Both the position numbers and the translations under genes were made by a program. Below, piece after piece: positions 16,340-26,917 of a stretch of DNA of 64,000 nucleotides (the stretch's first letter is position 1; each line of letters opens with the position of its first letter). The DNA is taken from contig NZ_CP097320.1 of assembly GCF_023515995.1 (NCBI RefSeq), positions 2,604,001 to 2,668,000 of the forward strand, written 5' to 3'. A model generated the notes under the pieces. That model was given only the letters and a program-made list of their open reading frames with translations. It did not search any database and was not told the DNA's origin. Source of the stretch: Candidatus Mycobacterium methanotrophicum. GTDB lineage: Bacteria > Actinomycetota > Actinomycetes > Mycobacteriales > Mycobacteriaceae.

Positions 16340-16975
16340 TTACTGGTAGGCGTAGAAGCCGGTCTCGGCGATGCGCCGGCGCTCCTCGGGCGAGACGTCG
16401 ACGTCGGCGGGTGAGAGCAAAAACACCTTGGTCGCAACCTTGTCGAAGGAACCACGCAGCGCAAAAGCCAACCCCGCTGCGAAGTCGACCAGCCGCTTTG
16501 CGTCGGCGTTGTCCATCGACACCAGGTCCATGATCACCGGGGTGCCGTCGCGGAACCGCTCCCCGATTGTGCGGGCCTCGCTGTAGTCCTTTGGCCGCAA
16601 CGTGGTGATCTTCGACAGGGGGCTGCTCTCGTCGAACAGCATCGCCATCCGGCGCGGATCCATCGCCAGTGCGCCGCGGGTCGAACCTCGCAGCGACCCG
16701 AAGCGCGGCCGGGCCAGGTCACCGCGGTCGTATTCGTGCGGCCGGAACCGGTGTTCGTCGGGGTAGCCGCCGCGGTAGCTGGCCGACGCGAAGTCGCTGG
16801 GCTCGGCGCGTGGATCGTCGTAGTCGCGCCCGTCATAGCGGCCGTACCCGTCGTCGGCAAACCGCTGCCGGGGATAACCGGCCCTGGTCGGCGCATGATC
16901 GTCGTAGTACTCGTCGTCGTAGTCCTCCATCGGAGCCATACCGAAGTAGGCCTTGACCTTGTGCAGTGTGCTCAT
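16340..16975 (-). CDS. sepF: Cell division protein SepF
   Basis: This 211-aa protein tethers FtsZ to the membrane. It begins [20 protein letters not shown] with the N-terminal amphipathic helix, then a long Tyr/Asp/Arg-rich linker, then the folded SepF core from about residue 118 ([65 protein letters not shown]). ATG 16975 matches the mycobacterial SepF start. Mycobacteria lack FtsA, so SepF is the main FtsZ anchor. Confidence 0.93.
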   Translation of the reverse strand: MSTLHKVKAYFGMAPMEDYDDEYYDDHAPTRAGYPRQRFADDGYGRYDGRDYDDPRAEPSDFASASYRGGYPDEHRFRPHEYDRGDLARPRFGSLRGSTRGALAMDPRRMAMLFDESSPLSKITTLRPKDYSEARTIGERFRDGTPVIMDLVSMDNADAKRLVDFAAGLAFALRGSFDKVATKVFLLSPADVDVSPEERRRIAETGFYAYQ

Positions 16976-17040
16976 CGCCTGGCCCCTTCTAGGCTCTGGG
17001 AGTTCGGTGTCTGTGATGAAGGCGTGACTGGAGTGACTAA

Positions 17041-17820
17041 TTAGGGTGACGGTAGCGGTCTCCTGCCTAATAAGGCGGTACCGACACGCACACATGTCGA
17101 ACCATGTTTGATCGCCGTTTCGAGGTCCTCGGACATCCCCGCTGACAATCCCACCGCGTTCGGATAGGCCCGCCGGACCCGCTGGTGCTCCGACTCCAGA
17201 CGCGCGAACGCCGTATCGGGATCCCAATGCAGTGGCGGGATGCCCATCAGCCCGACCAGTTCCAGGGATTCGGCGGCCTCGACCTGGGCGCAGATCTCGT
17301 CCACCGCCCCTGGGTCGGAGACGTCGACACCGCCTCGCGACACGTCGCCGTCGAGGCTGATCTGCACGTAAACGCGCAGCTGACCGTCCCGACGTCCGTC
17401 GCCAAGTGCCGCTGCCACGGCGCGGTCGAGCGCCCGCACCACCCGGGTAGTGCTGACCGAGTGGGCGGTGTGTGCCCAGTTGGCCAATGACCGGGCTTTG
17501 TTGCGCTGGATCTGGCCCACCATGTGCCAGTGCAGGCGCGGCGGCGTCCGTGAGGGCCCTGAGCCGCCCAGCAACCTTGCGACTTCATCTGCCTTTGCCG
17601 CCGCCTCCTGCTCCCGGGATTCGCCGAACGCGGTGCATCCCAAACTCGACAAAATCGCCACATCGGTTGCTGGAAAGAATTTGGTAACAGGCAGGAGTTC
17701 AATTGCGTCGACTTTGCGGGCGGCCGCGTCGGCGGCCGCTGCGACCCGCGAACGCACCGCTGTCAAAGCGTCGGCCAATTCGGATTCCCGCTCCGGTCGG
17801 GGTGAAACTTTTCCCGCCAT
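17041..17820 (-). CDS. YggS family pyridoxal phosphate homeostasis protein
   Basis: This 259-aa PLP-binding protein has an alanine racemase-like TIM barrel. The PLP lysine is in [32 protein letters not shown] and [20 protein letters not shown] are the family motifs. It buffers free PLP and has no known catalytic turnover. I prefer the ATG at 17820, which has AGGA eight bases before it; an earlier frame opening at 17847 would overlap the previous gene. Confidence 0.9.
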   Translation of the reverse strand: MAGKVSPRPERESELADALTAVRSRVAAAADAAARKVDAIELLPVTKFFPATDVAILSSLGCTAFGESREQEAAAKADEVARLLGGSGPSRTPPRLHWHMVGQIQRNKARSLANWAHTAHSVSTTRVVRALDRAVAAALGDGRRDGQLRVYVQISLDGDVSRGGVDVSDPGAVDEICAQVEAAESLELVGLMGIPPLHWDPDTAFARLESEHQRVRRAYPNAVGLSAGMSEDLETAIKHGSTCVRVGTALLGRRPLPSP

Positions 17821-17834
17821 TCGACAGTCCTGGT

Positions 17835-18542
17835 TCACTCGATCCACACCACCGATGCCAGCCGCCCGGTCGGGGCGTCGCGGCGATGGCTGAACAAGCT
17901 GACGTCATCGACCGTGCACCGCGGGTCAACGTCGATCGCGCTGAGGCCCAAAGTCTTTAGCTGGCGGGCGATTCCGGCGCGAAGGTCCAGGCCAGGCGTG
18001 CCGGCCGACGTGGTGGTGCGGCTGCCCGGCAACGCCGCTTCCACCTCGTCGGCCATCACCGCGGGAACTTCGTAGTTGCGGCCGCTGACCGCCGGGCCCA
18101 GCAGCGCCGAGATGTCCGGTAGATGCGCTCCCGCGGCCACCATGGCCTCGACCGCGCGGGTCACCACGCCATCGCGGGCGCCGACCCGACCGGCGTGCAC
18201 GGCGGCGGCGACGCCGGCCCGCGCGTCGGCCAACAGTACCGGCACGCAATCGGCGCTTACCACGGCCAAGGCCAGCCGCGGCGTGGTGGTCACCAGTGCG
18301 TCGGTGTCTGCGACCGGGGTTTTGCGCGGCCCGTCGATCACCTCGACGCGATCGCCGTGGACCTGGTCCATCCACACCACCCGGGCGGCGCCCAGGCCGA
18401 TGGTGGCGGCCAGCCGCCGCCGGTTGGCCGCCACCGCGGCCGGGTCATCGCCAACGTGGTCACCGAGATTGAAGGTGTCGAACGGCGGCGCCGAGACGCC
18501 GCCAGCACGGGTCGTGGTCACCCGCCGGATGCGAAAGCTCAC
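17835..18542 (-). CDS. pgeF: Polyphenol oxidase/laccase domain protein (PgeF/YfiH)
   Basis: This protein of about 235 aa belongs to the DUF152 family. Members act as peptidoglycan-editing amidases or purine nucleoside enzymes. Motifs are TTTRAGGVSAPPFDTFNLGD, VVWMDQVHGD, SADCVPVLLAD, AAVHAGRVGARDGVV and FSHRRDAPTGR, which carry the metal-binding Cys and His. The GTG at 18542 fits the conserved region; upstream GTG codons up to 18623 remain possible. It sits between ftsZ and yggS in the standard actinobacterial order. Confidence 0.85.
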   Translation of the reverse strand: MSFRIRRVTTTRAGGVSAPPFDTFNLGDHVGDDPAAVAANRRRLAATIGLGAARVVWMDQVHGDRVEVIDGPRKTPVADTDALVTTTPRLALAVVSADCVPVLLADARAGVAAAVHAGRVGARDGVVTRAVEAMVAAGAHLPDISALLGPAVSGRNYEVPAVMADEVEAALPGSRTTTSAGTPGLDLRAGIARQLKTLGLSAIDVDPRCTVDDVSLFSHRRDAPTGRLASVVWIE

Positions 18543-18640
18543 CCGCCCAGTATCCGCAATTTGCTCCGGCCGAGCGTGCACAGATGTACGCCCGTAATCG
18601 GCGTTTCGTGTACAAACACGCACGTCCGCGGCAATGAGGG

Positions 18641-19777
18641 TCAGCGCCGCATGAACGGCGGCACGTCGACGTCCTCGTCGTCCTCACCACCGATGTTCAG
18701 GGTCGCACCGTTGGTCGGCACGGGGACGCTGAGCGCGTCGGCGGGCTCGAACAACGATGAGGTGACCTTGCCGGCGTGGGCCGGCGCGATGGTCTGGGCC
18801 TGGGTGCTTCCGAGAACCGGCTTGCGGCCGGGTCCCATGTCGAAGCCCGCCGCGATGACGGTGACTCGCACCTCGTCGCCGAGCGAGTCGTCGATGACCG
18901 TGCCGAAGATGATGTTGGCTTCCTGGTGTGCGGCGTCCTGCACCAGCGAGGCCGCCTCGTTGATCTCGAACAGGCCCAAGTCGCTGCCGCCGGCGATCGA
19001 CATCAGCACACCCTGTGCGCCTTCCATCGAAGCTTCCAGCAGCGGCGAGTTGATCGCGATCTCGGCGGCCTTGAGGGCGCGGCCGTCGCCGCGGGCCGAC
19101 CCGATCCCCATCAGCGCCGTCCCCGCACCGGACATGATGCCCTTGACATCGGCAAAGTCGACGTTGATCAGGCCGGGCGTGGTGATCAGGTCGGTGATGC
19201 CCTGCACACCGTTGAGCAGAACCTCGTCGGCGCTGCGAAAGGCGTCCATCAGCGACACCGCGGCGTCGCCCATCTGCAGCAGCCGGTCGTTGGGGATCAC
19301 GATGAGGGTGTCGCAGCTCTCCCGCAGCGAGGCAATGCCCTCCTCGGCCTGGTTCCCGCGCCGCTTTCCTTCGAAGGAAAACGGCCGGGTGACGACGCCG
19401 ACGGTCAATGCGCCCAGCTTGCGGGCGATGGTGGCGACGACGGGCGCCCCGCCGGTGCCGGTGCCGCCGCCCTCGCCGGCGGTGACGAACACCATGTCGG
19501 CGCCGCGAAGCAGCTCCTCGATCTCGTCCTTGGCGTCTTCGGCGGCCCTGCGTCCGACCTCGGGGTCGGCACCGGCGCCCAGCCCGCGGGTCGAGTCGCG
19601 CCCGACGTCGAGCTTGACGTCGGCGTCGCTCATCAACAGCGCCTGGGCGTCGGTGTTGATCGCGATGAATTCCACACCCTTCAGGCCCTGCTCGATCATC
19701 CGGTTGACGGCGTTGACGCCGCCACCGCCGATCCCAACGACTTTGATGACGGCCAGATAGTTGTGCGGCGGGGTCAT
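18641..19777 (-). CDS. ftsZ: Cell division GTPase FtsZ
   Basis: This 378-aa tubulin homologue forms the Z-ring. The GTP signature GGGTGTG is at residues 103-109, the T7 synergy loop is [13 protein letters not shown] near 205, and the C-terminal peptide [10 protein letters not shown] binds partners. The sequence is almost collinear with M. tuberculosis FtsZ. GGAGG precedes adjacent ATG codons at 19780 and 19777; the second gives the conserved [10 protein letters not shown] start. Confidence 0.96.
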   Translation of the reverse strand: MTPPHNYLAVIKVVGIGGGGVNAVNRMIEQGLKGVEFIAINTDAQALLMSDADVKLDVGRDSTRGLGAGADPEVGRRAAEDAKDEIEELLRGADMVFVTAGEGGGTGTGGAPVVATIARKLGALTVGVVTRPFSFEGKRRGNQAEEGIASLRESCDTLIVIPNDRLLQMGDAAVSLMDAFRSADEVLLNGVQGITDLITTPGLINVDFADVKGIMSGAGTALMGIGSARGDGRALKAAEIAINSPLLEASMEGAQGVLMSIAGGSDLGLFEINEAASLVQDAAHQEANIIFGTVIDDSLGDEVRVTVIAAGFDMGPGRKPVLGSTQAQTIAPAHAGKVTSSLFEPADALSVPVPTNGATLNIGGEDDEDVDVPPFMRR

Positions 19778-20045
19778 CATGGTGTCTTCCTCCCGGGGAG
19801 ATTTGGCCATTTGCGTAGCGGCCCGGTAAAACTTAACCTCAACTAAAGGGTTAGAGTTATGTCAGGTTGTTTCGCGCAAACAGAACGGTATGGGCACCGC
19901 GCGCCGGATCGATGCAGGCGCGCCGAGGACATCCGGGCGAATTTTGCGCGATTCGTCGGGGCGCCTGCGTCGAGATTGGGTTGAGGGCTGTTGATCCGCA
20001 AAACGCACGACCCTGGATGCAATCTCGAGGAAGCGGCGGGAACGC
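19778..20045. promoter_or_regulatory. ftsQ-ftsZ intergenic region
   Basis: This is the largest gap in the ftsQ-ftsZ part of the cluster. It is less G+C-rich near 19830-19870, just upstream of ftsZ, and probably holds dedicated ftsZ promoters, as known for other mycobacteria. No sRNA or riboswitch is apparent. Confidence 0.4.
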
Positions 20046-20996
20046 CTACTTGACGGTCGGTAGGTCAGGGCTGGAGACGTCGTAGACCCGGCCGGGCTGG
20101 GTCAACAGGGCCGCCAGTTTCTCGGCCTTTTCTTCGGTGCGTTCGTAGGTCCCCCAAATCACCGTGCGGCCATCGGTGAGCGTCAAGGTGATCGAGGCGA
20201 TCGATGGTACGGCGATCCGTCCCACCTGCGCGACGATCTCGGGTCGCAGCGCTGTCAGCACCGCGAGCGCGGCCTTGGTCGCCGGGTCGGTTGGCCCGGG
20301 ATTGTCGACGTCGAGGTAGGGCAGTGCGGGTGGCGGCGGGGCGGTGGCGAAGTCGACGCCGTCGCGGTCGTAGAGATGCGGGCCGTCGGGAAAGTCCTTG
20401 ACCACCACCGGCACCCGCTCGACGATCGTGATCCGCAGCGCCGACGGGTATTGGCGCTGCACCCGCGCACTGGCCACGCGCCGAATGGCCGCCACCCGGT
20501 CGGCGACCGCGTCGGTGTTGACCTGCAGCAGCGGCGTACCGAGCCGGACCTGGGCGGTGTCGAGCACCTCGTCACGGGTGACCGCTTCGGTCCCGGTGAT
20601 GACGATGCTGCGTGCAGACATCACCGGCGTGAAGTAGAGGACCAACCCGAGTGCAACGGCGAGCGCGGTCAGCACCACCGCCGCGAGCACCAGCTTCAAG
20701 CCCCGGACCACCCCGTGCGGCGCGGGTTTGGCTGCGGCCCCGGCGCGGCCGCGAGCCTGGCGTTTGGCCTCTCGGCGAGCCTGCTCGATAGCCGTCGCCC
20801 GCTCCCGCGCCGCGCGGCGCTCAGCGCGTTCCCGCCTCGCCCGCCGACGGGGACCCTCCACCACTTCGGGCTCTGCGGCCTCGCCGGCCGCGTCGGGTTC
20901 GGATCCACCGGCCGTGGCGATCGGTCCGGTGACAGTAGTTTCGGCTTTGGGATCGCTACCCGTGTCGGCCGGCACGCCGGCGTCCTGCTCGGGCAT
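20046..20996 (-). CDS. ftsQ: Cell division protein FtsQ
   Basis: This 316-aa bitopic divisome protein has a long cytoplasmic N-terminus rich in Arg, Glu and Ala (RRRARRERAERRAARERATA), one transmembrane span at about 103-124 (LVLAAVVLTALAVALGLVLY), then the periplasmic POTRA domain (SARSIVITGTEAVTRDEVLD) and beta domain ending YDVSSPDLPTVK. The start overlaps the murC stop in TGATG; a GTG three bases earlier gives GTGA. Confidence 0.94.
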   Translation of the reverse strand: MPEQDAGVPADTGSDPKAETTVTGPIATAGGSEPDAAGEAAEPEVVEGPRRRARRERAERRAARERATAIEQARREAKRQARGRAGAAAKPAPHGVVRGLKLVLAAVVLTALAVALGLVLYFTPVMSARSIVITGTEAVTRDEVLDTAQVRLGTPLLQVNTDAVADRVAAIRRVASARVQRQYPSALRITIVERVPVVVKDFPDGPHLYDRDGVDFATAPPPPALPYLDVDNPGPTDPATKAALAVLTALRPEIVAQVGRIAVPSIASITLTLTDGRTVIWGTYERTEEKAEKLAALLTQPGRVYDVSSPDLPTVK

Positions 20997-22483
20997 CACA
21001 GCTCCCCCGGCCGGCCCGGCATGCTGCGGTTGGCCCGCACCCGCAGCGCGGTCAGGATTTCCGAGCTGAGCAAGGTGACATCGCCGGCGCCCATCGTGAC
21101 AACGACATCACCTGGGCCGACCGCCTCGGCCACCGCCTCGGCGACCAAGGAGAAATCCGGCAGATACTGCACCGGCACGCTGACGTGCTCGGCGACACTG
21201 GCCCCGCTCACACCCGCGAGCGGTTGTTCGCGTGCACCATAGACGTCGAGCACGAAAACTTGGTCGGCGGCGTCGAGCGCGCGACCGAATTCGACAGCGA
21301 AAGCCTTTGTCCGCGAATATAAATGCGGCTGAAAGACGACCAGCGACCGGCCGGTACCGCTCTGCTCCAGCAACGTGCGGACCGCGTTCAGCGTGGCGCT
21401 GATCTCCGTCGGATGATGGGCATAGTCGTCGAACACCCGCACCGACGCCGCGGCGCCGATCAACTCGAAGCGACGACGCACCCCCTCGAAACCGGCCAAC
21501 GCGTCGAGCACACCGTCGGCTGGAGCGCCGACCTCGATCGCGGCCAGCAGGGCGCCCAACGCGTTGAGTGCCATGTGCCGGCCGGGCACCGCAAGGCGCA
21601 TCACCCAGGGATGGATTTCGCCGGCCAGCTTGATGTGCGCAACCGCGCCGGTCCCCTGCTGTTCCCAGGACAACAGCGTGGCGTCCAATTCGGCCGCCGG
21701 GCCGCCGGGCCGCCCGTCAATCCCGGAGCCATACCGCAGCACCCGGATCCCCAGCGCCGCGGTGCGTTCCGCCAGCGCGGCCGCCCCCGGGTCGTCGGTA
21801 CAGACCACCACCGCTCCGCCGGGCGCAACCCGCTCCGCAAAAGCGTCGAACACCGCGGTGTAGGCATCGAGACTGCCGAAGAAGTCCAAATGGTCGGCCT
21901 CGATGTTGGTGACCACCGCGACATTCGGCGTGTACTCCAGAAGCGAGCCGTCGCTCTCGTCGGCTTCGGCGACAAAGCAGTCGCCGCTGCCGTGGCGGGC
22001 GTTGGCGCCGGCTTCTGGACCAGCGAGGCCCATCTCACCGCCGACGGCGAAGGACGGGTCGCGCCCGCAATGCTGCAGGGCGACGATGAGCATCGACGTG
22101 GTTGTCGTCTTGCCGTGTGTGCCGGTGACCATCAGCGTGGTTCGCCCGGCCATCAGCTGGGCCAGCACCGCGGGCCGCAGCAGGACCGGGATGCCGCGTC
22201 GGCGGGCCTCGACCAGCTCGGGGTTGGTCTCCGGGATTGCGGCGTGGGTGGTGATCACGGCGGTCGCGCCGCCCGGCAGCAGGTCCAGTGACGAAGCGTC
22301 ATGGCCGATGCGGATCAGCGCGCCGCGGGCGCGTAGCGCGCGGACACCGCGCGACTCTTTGGCGTCTGACCCCGATACCAGTCCGTCCCGGTCCAGCAGG
22401 ATGCGGGCGATTCCCGACATGCCCGCTCCCCCGATGCCCACCATGTGCACCCGGCGCAGTTCGGGGGGCAGCGACGCGGCCAT
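20996..22483 (-). CDS. murC: UDP-N-acetylmuramate--L-alanine ligase
   Basis: This 495-aa Mur ligase adds L-Ala to UDP-MurNAc. The N-terminal nucleotide-binding loop is [12 protein letters not shown], the ATP loop is [13 protein letters not shown], and the DESDGSLL and [11 protein letters not shown] motifs complete the family pattern. ATG 22483 lies eight bases after GAGGAG and overlaps the stop of a 19-codon linker frame as TGATG. Confidence 0.95.
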   Translation of the reverse strand: MAASLPPELRRVHMVGIGGAGMSGIARILLDRDGLVSGSDAKESRGVRALRARGALIRIGHDASSLDLLPGGATAVITTHAAIPETNPELVEARRRGIPVLLRPAVLAQLMAGRTTLMVTGTHGKTTTTSMLIVALQHCGRDPSFAVGGEMGLAGPEAGANARHGSGDCFVAEADESDGSLLEYTPNVAVVTNIEADHLDFFGSLDAYTAVFDAFAERVAPGGAVVVCTDDPGAAALAERTAALGIRVLRYGSGIDGRPGGPAAELDATLLSWEQQGTGAVAHIKLAGEIHPWVMRLAVPGRHMALNALGALLAAIEVGAPADGVLDALAGFEGVRRRFELIGAAASVRVFDDYAHHPTEISATLNAVRTLLEQSGTGRSLVVFQPHLYSRTKAFAVEFGRALDAADQVFVLDVYGAREQPLAGVSGASVAEHVSVPVQYLPDFSLVAEAVAEAVGPGDVVVTMGAGDVTLLSSEILTALRVRANRSMPGRPGEL

Positions 22484-22542
22484 CAGCGCCACTCCTCGAC
22501 CCCGGCTGGCGCCGGCATCATCGTCGTCGGCGCGGCATTCAC
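22483..22542 (-). CDS. 19-codon linker ORF between murG and murC (degenerate MIRU-like)
   Basis: A GTG at 22542 overlaps the murG stop (GTGA). The frame encodes [19 protein letters not shown] and ends TGATG on the murC start. Double coupling and the GACGATG..GAGGAG..GGCGC layout resemble MIRU minigenes elsewhere in the cluster. It probably carries ribosomes from murG to murC. Confidence 0.45.
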   Translation of the reverse strand: MNAAPTTMMPAPAGVEEWR

Positions 22543-23783
22543 CGCCGCGTTCTTCCCGTCGGCTGGACGCCGCGCATTTGGCGGGCCACGTCCAGGGCCA
22601 CCTGAGCCACCCGCTGCGCCGCGTCCGGGCGACCGGCCAGCGCGGCGGCGTTCGTCATCGCCGCCAGCCGCGGCGCATCGCCCAGCAGCGCGGCGACCTG
22701 GTCGGCCACGAAGCCCGGCGACAGATCGGCGTCGGCGACCAGCAGGCCGCCGCCGGCGTCGACCACCGGTAACGCGTTGAGTCGCTGCTCGCCGTTGCCG
22801 ATCGGCAACGGCACATAAACCGCGGGCAGGCCGACGGCGGTCACCTCGGCGACCGTCATCGCGCCGGACCGGCAGATCACCAGATCGGCAGCGGCGTAGG
22901 CCAGGTCCATCCGGCTCAAGTAGGGCACCGCGACGTATGGCGGGTCGCCAGGTCCCGGGGTGCGCAGCTCAACGGTGTTCTTGGCGCCGTAGGCATGCAG
23001 TACCGCCACTGCCGCGATCGCCAGGTCGCCGGCGGCCGCCGTGACCGCCCGGTTGATGGAGGCGGCTCCCTGCGAGCCGCCGAACACCAACAGCACCCGT
23101 GCGTCCTCGGCGAAGCCGAAGTACGCGCGCGCCTCCGATCGCATTGCGGCGCGGTCCAGCGAGGTGATCGCCGCGCGGACCGGCACGCCGACCACTTCGG
23201 CGTGCGGCAGGCCCGGGTCCGGGACTGCCGACAACACCCGTTTGGCGCTGCGGGCGCCGACGCGATTGGCCAGCCCGGCGCTGGCGTTGGCTTCATGGAT
23301 CACCACCGGAACGCGCCGACCCCGCCAGGGCGTGCCGCGGGCGGCGAGATACGCGGGCAACGAGACATACCCGCCAAAGCCGATCACCACGTCGGCGTGG
23401 ACTTTGTCCAGCACAGCACGGGTCTGCCGGACCGCACGCAAGACCCGTAATGGCAGGCGGGCCAGGTCGCCGGTGGGCTTGCGGGGCAACGGCGCCGGGG
23501 TGATCAGCTCAAGCGCGTAGCCGCGCTCGGGCACCAGCTTGGTCTCCAAACCGCGCGGGGTGCCCAGTGCGGTGATGCGGACCTGCGGATCCAGTGCGAC
23601 CAAGGCGTCGGCGACGGCCATCGCGGGTTCGACGTGGCCGGCTGTGCCGCCCCCCGCGAGCACCACTGACACCGAGGAAGGCAAGCGCGCGCGAAGCGCG
23701 GGCGCAGGCGAGCGAGTATCCGACACCGAGCGAGTATCCGACGGTGAGGAGTCCCCGGTTGGTCCTTTGACCGAGTTGTTCAC
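22539..23783 (-). CDS. murG: Lipid II synthase MurG
   Basis: This 414-aa GT28 glycosyltransferase transfers GlcNAc to lipid I. The membrane-proximal loop [20 protein letters not shown] begins near residue 42. The UDP-GlcNAc region is [14 protein letters not shown] ... [20 protein letters not shown]. The first 35 residues are low-complexity and include a short internal repeat ([10 protein letters not shown]), encoded by a duplicated segment near 23700-23740. The GTG start overlaps ftsW as GTGA. Confidence 0.95.
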   Translation of the reverse strand: MNNSVKGPTGDSSPSDTRSVSDTRSPAPALRARLPSSVSVVLAGGGTAGHVEPAMAVADALVALDPQVRITALGTPRGLETKLVPERGYALELITPAPLPRKPTGDLARLPLRVLRAVRQTRAVLDKVHADVVIGFGGYVSLPAYLAARGTPWRGRRVPVVIHEANASAGLANRVGARSAKRVLSAVPDPGLPHAEVVGVPVRAAITSLDRAAMRSEARAYFGFAEDARVLLVFGGSQGAASINRAVTAAAGDLAIAAVAVLHAYGAKNTVELRTPGPGDPPYVAVPYLSRMDLAYAAADLVICRSGAMTVAEVTAVGLPAVYVPLPIGNGEQRLNALPVVDAGGGLLVADADLSPGFVADQVAALLGDAPRLAAMTNAAALAGRPDAAQRVAQVALDVARQMRGVQPTGRTRR

Positions 23784-25342
23784 CCGTAGCGTTGACCTTC
23801 CAGTGCTCGACGGCTGGCGTGTCCACGACGCTGGCCGGTGTACCGCTGTCCGTCTCCATGATGCCCGGACCGGGTGGTCCGCCGAACCGGCGTGCTGTGT
23901 TTCGTCGACCGCGCGACACGATTGGCGGACGGCTTACGCTGCGGCTGGGGCCGGCTGCGCAGCCGGTCGCGCAGCGCCTCGACCCGGGTCGGCGCATAGG
24001 GCTCGGGCAGCGGCAACCGCAGCAGCCGGTTCATCCGGTCGTCGCGTCCGGCTCGCAGCGCGGCGACGGCCTCGGGTTCGTGGCGAGCCGCATTCGCCAT
24101 CATGCCGATCATTAAAAGCGTTGTGGCCGTTGATGTTCCACCAGCAGAGATGAGTGGCAGCTGGATACCGGTGACCGGCAGCAGCCCAATCACGTAGCCG
24201 ACGTTGATGAACGACTGGCCGATCACCCACATCGTGGTCGTCGCGGTCAGCAGCCGCAGGAAGGGGTCGGCGGACCGCCGCGCAATCCGCATCCCGGTGT
24301 AGGCGAACAGCCCGAACAGCCCCAACAGGCCCAGCGCACCGACAAGACCGAGCTCCTCACCGATGATCGCGAAGATGAAGTCGTTGTGGGCGTTGGGCAG
24401 ATAGTTCCACTTGGCGGTGCCCTGGCCCAGCCCGTCGCCGAAGATACCGCCGTTGGCCAGCGCGAACTTCGCTTGCCTGGCCTGATACCCCGAGTCCTGC
24501 GGGTCTTGCCCGGGGTTCAGCCACGACCGCACCCGGTCGGACCGGTAACCGGCCGACACCGCCAGGATCGCCGCGGCCACGACGGCGGCGAACAGCGAGC
24601 TGAGGAACACCCGCAGCGGCAGGCCGGCGTACCAGAACAGTCCCAGCAGGATGATGCCCATCGAGACCGTCTGTCCCAGGTCGGGCTGGGCCACGATCAG
24701 GGCCAGCGCGATCACCGCCGCCGGCACCAGCGGGATCAGCATCTCGCGTAGCGAGGCCCGTTCCATGCGCCGCGCGGCCAGCAGATGGGCCCCCCAGATC
24801 GCGAACGCGATCTTGGTCAGCTCGGAGGGCTGCATCGAGAAGCCCGCGATGACGAACCACCCGCGGGAACCGTTGGCTTCCTTGCCGATTCCCGGGATCA
24901 GCACCAGGACCAGCATCACGATGGTCAGCGCGAAACCGGAGAACGCCACGCGCCGCATGAACCGCACCGGCAATCGCAGCGCCAGATAGCACGCGACCAG
25001 CCCGACGATGGTCCACAGCACCTGGCGGCCGAAGATGACCCACGCCGACCCGTCGTCATCGTAGGAACGGACGCCCGACGCCGAGAGCACCATGGTCAGC
25101 CCCAGCGTGGTCAACAGCGCAGCCACCGCGATGATCAGGTGAAACGACGTCATGGGCCGGCCCAGCCAGGCACCGAACCCGGTGCGCGGCCCGCCGGCAG
25201 CCGGTTTGGCAGCCACCGCCTGGCTTTCGTCGGGCTCTGCTGCGCTTGACTCCCCCGACTCGTCAGCCGTGCTTGCGGTGCTTCCAGTCGGCTGCCCACC
25301 TTTGGTTCCCCGGCGCAGCAACCGGGCCAACGTGTTGTTCAC
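23780..25342 (-). CDS. ftsW: Peptidoglycan polymerase FtsW
   Basis: This 520-aa SEDS-family protein polymerises septal peptidoglycan with PbpB. A cytoplasmic N-terminal extension of about 65 residues precedes multiple transmembrane segments. The SEDS blocks are [38 protein letters not shown], and the C-terminal [21 protein letters not shown] long basic cytoplasmic tail follows from about 430. It starts at GTG six bases after the murD stop. Confidence 0.95.
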   Translation of the reverse strand: MNNTLARLLRRGTKGGQPTGSTASTADESGESSAAEPDESQAVAAKPAAGGPRTGFGAWLGRPMTSFHLIIAVAALLTTLGLTMVLSASGVRSYDDDGSAWVIFGRQVLWTIVGLVACYLALRLPVRFMRRVAFSGFALTIVMLVLVLIPGIGKEANGSRGWFVIAGFSMQPSELTKIAFAIWGAHLLAARRMERASLREMLIPLVPAAVIALALIVAQPDLGQTVSMGIILLGLFWYAGLPLRVFLSSLFAAVVAAAILAVSAGYRSDRVRSWLNPGQDPQDSGYQARQAKFALANGGIFGDGLGQGTAKWNYLPNAHNDFIFAIIGEELGLVGALGLLGLFGLFAYTGMRIARRSADPFLRLLTATTTMWVIGQSFINVGYVIGLLPVTGIQLPLISAGGTSTATTLLMIGMMANAARHEPEAVAALRAGRDDRMNRLLRLPLPEPYAPTRVEALRDRLRSRPQPQRKPSANRVARSTKHSTPVRRTTRSGHHGDGQRYTGQRRGHASRRALEGQRYG

Positions 25343-25348
25343 CCCCGC

Positions 25349-26830
25349 CTACCCGCAGCAGGCGCGCACGGCGGCAGCGAACGCGTCGCCGCGATCGGCA
25401 TAGCCGGTGAACTGGTCAAATGACGCTCCAGCCGGTGCCAGCAACACCGTGTCGCCCGGCCGGGCCAGATCTCGCGCGGCTGCGACGGCAGCGTTCATCA
25501 CGCGAATGCCGACCGTCTCGTCCGACTGAGAAACCACTTTCGCCACATAGGTAACAGCAGACTCAGCAGTCGCATGCATATCAGCATCCTCGCCTGTCGC
25601 AACCTGTACGACGGGGACATCCGGCGCGTGTCGTGATAACGCGTCGGCAACCAGTGCCCGGTCGCGGCCGATCAGCACCGCTGCGACCAGCCGCGGAGCG
25701 ATTCTGGCCACGGTCTGGTGCACCGATGCGCCCTTGAGCAGGCCGCCGGCTATCCACACCACTCGCGGGTATGCCAGCACCGATGCCTCGGCGGCGTGCG
25801 GATTGGTGGCCTTCGAGTCGTCGACGTAGCTGATCTGGTCGACGACGGCAACCACCTCGGCGCGGTGCCGGCCCACCCGAAACGTCGCCAGTGCGTCCGC
25901 GACCGCCGCCGCGGGCACCCCGACGCTGCGCGCCAGGGCGGCGGCGGCCAGCCCGTCGAGCACACCGATCGGCCCCGGCACCGGGATCGACGACACCGCC
26001 GCCAGCGCCAGGCCGTCGGAGCCGGCTGAGAAGCCGGCTTCAGAAAAAGCCCGGTCGACGAGCATGCCGTCGCGTACCCCGAGTTCCCCGACCGCGGGTT
26101 CGCCGAGCCGGAAGCCGACACGCACCGGCGCGGAGGTCGTCGACAGCATCGCCGCGGCGCGCGGGTCGTCCAGCCCGGCTACCGCCACCCGGCCGGTCAG
26201 CACCCGCGCCTTGTCGGCGATGTAGTCGGCAAGAGTCGAGTGCCAGTCGAGATGGTCTTCGGCGATGTTGAGTACCACGCCCGCCTCGGGCCGCACCGAC
26301 GGCGCCCAGTGCAACTGGAAGCTGGACAGCTCGACCGCCAGGAAGTCGGCGGGCTGGTCCAGCACGTCGAGCACCGGGCTACCGATGTTGCCGCACAGCG
26401 TGCTGCGCAGGCCCGCGGCGACCAGCATGGCCTGCAGCATGGACGAGGTGGTCGTCTTCCCGTTGGTGCCGGTGACGGCGAGCCAGCGGCGCGGCGGCCC
26501 ATAGTGACCGGACGCGTCGAGCCGCCAGGCCAACTCGACGTCGCCCCAGACCGGGACGCCGGCGGCCTCGGCGGCGGCGGGCGCCAGTGCCGTCGGCGGA
26601 AAGCCGGGACTGGTCACGACCAGGGCGTAGTCGCCGATCCGCTGGGCAGCGGTTGACGAATCCACCGTCGCAGTCCCGGCATCGGCGAACCGCCGGCGGG
26701 TCGCCGGGTCGTCGTCGCAGAGCGTTGCGGTCACACCCAGCGCAGTCAGCGCCGCCAGCACCGCCCGGCCGGTCACACCGCCGCCTGCGACCAGCACCGC
26801 CATGCCGGGCTGGAGGTCGGCGCGGCTCAT
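25349..26830 (-). CDS. murD: UDP-N-acetylmuramoylalanine--D-glutamate ligase
   Basis: This 493-aa Mur ligase adds D-Glu. The dinucleotide-like N-terminal loop is [10 protein letters not shown], the ATP loop is [13 protein letters not shown], and [11 protein letters not shown] is the central-domain signature. [12 protein letters not shown] and [12 protein letters not shown] are C-terminal motifs. ATG 26830 overlaps the stop of a MIRU minigene as ATGA, and the first codons of both read ATGAGCCGCGCC. Confidence 0.95.
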   Translation of the reverse strand: MSRADLQPGMAVLVAGGGVTGRAVLAALTALGVTATLCDDDPATRRRFADAGTATVDSSTAAQRIGDYALVVTSPGFPPTALAPAAAEAAGVPVWGDVELAWRLDASGHYGPPRRWLAVTGTNGKTTTSSMLQAMLVAAGLRSTLCGNIGSPVLDVLDQPADFLAVELSSFQLHWAPSVRPEAGVVLNIAEDHLDWHSTLADYIADKARVLTGRVAVAGLDDPRAAAMLSTTSAPVRVGFRLGEPAVGELGVRDGMLVDRAFSEAGFSAGSDGLALAAVSSIPVPGPIGVLDGLAAAALARSVGVPAAAVADALATFRVGRHRAEVVAVVDQISYVDDSKATNPHAAEASVLAYPRVVWIAGGLLKGASVHQTVARIAPRLVAAVLIGRDRALVADALSRHAPDVPVVQVATGEDADMHATAESAVTYVAKVVSQSDETVGIRVMNAAVAAARDLARPGDTVLLAPAGASFDQFTGYADRGDAFAAAVRACCG

Positions 26831-26916
26831 TGGCGCCGCTCCTCCTCATCGCTGCGTCCCCCTCGCCGCTGCGCGGCTGGGGGTGCCCCCACTGCATCGT
26901 CGCCGGCGCGGCTCAT
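26827..26916 (-). repeat. MIRU minigene between murX and murD
   Basis: This is a 90-bp unit with an in-frame 29-aa ORF, MSRAGDDAVGAPPAAQRRGG then RSDEEERRQ, ending in an ATGA overlap with murD. The MSRAGDDA start and SDEEERRQ end are the hallmark of mycobacterial interspersed repetitive units, which insert at overlapping stop/start codons and extend translational coupling. The ATG lies one base after the murX stop. Confidence 0.75.
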
Positions 26917-26917
26917 C

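Noticed and set aside
18571..18634. Possible terminator hairpin between ftsZ and pgeF
   Set aside because: CGAGCGTGCACAG and a downstream ACACGCACG are only partly complementary, and the genes are in the same orientation. The pairing was too weak to annotate.
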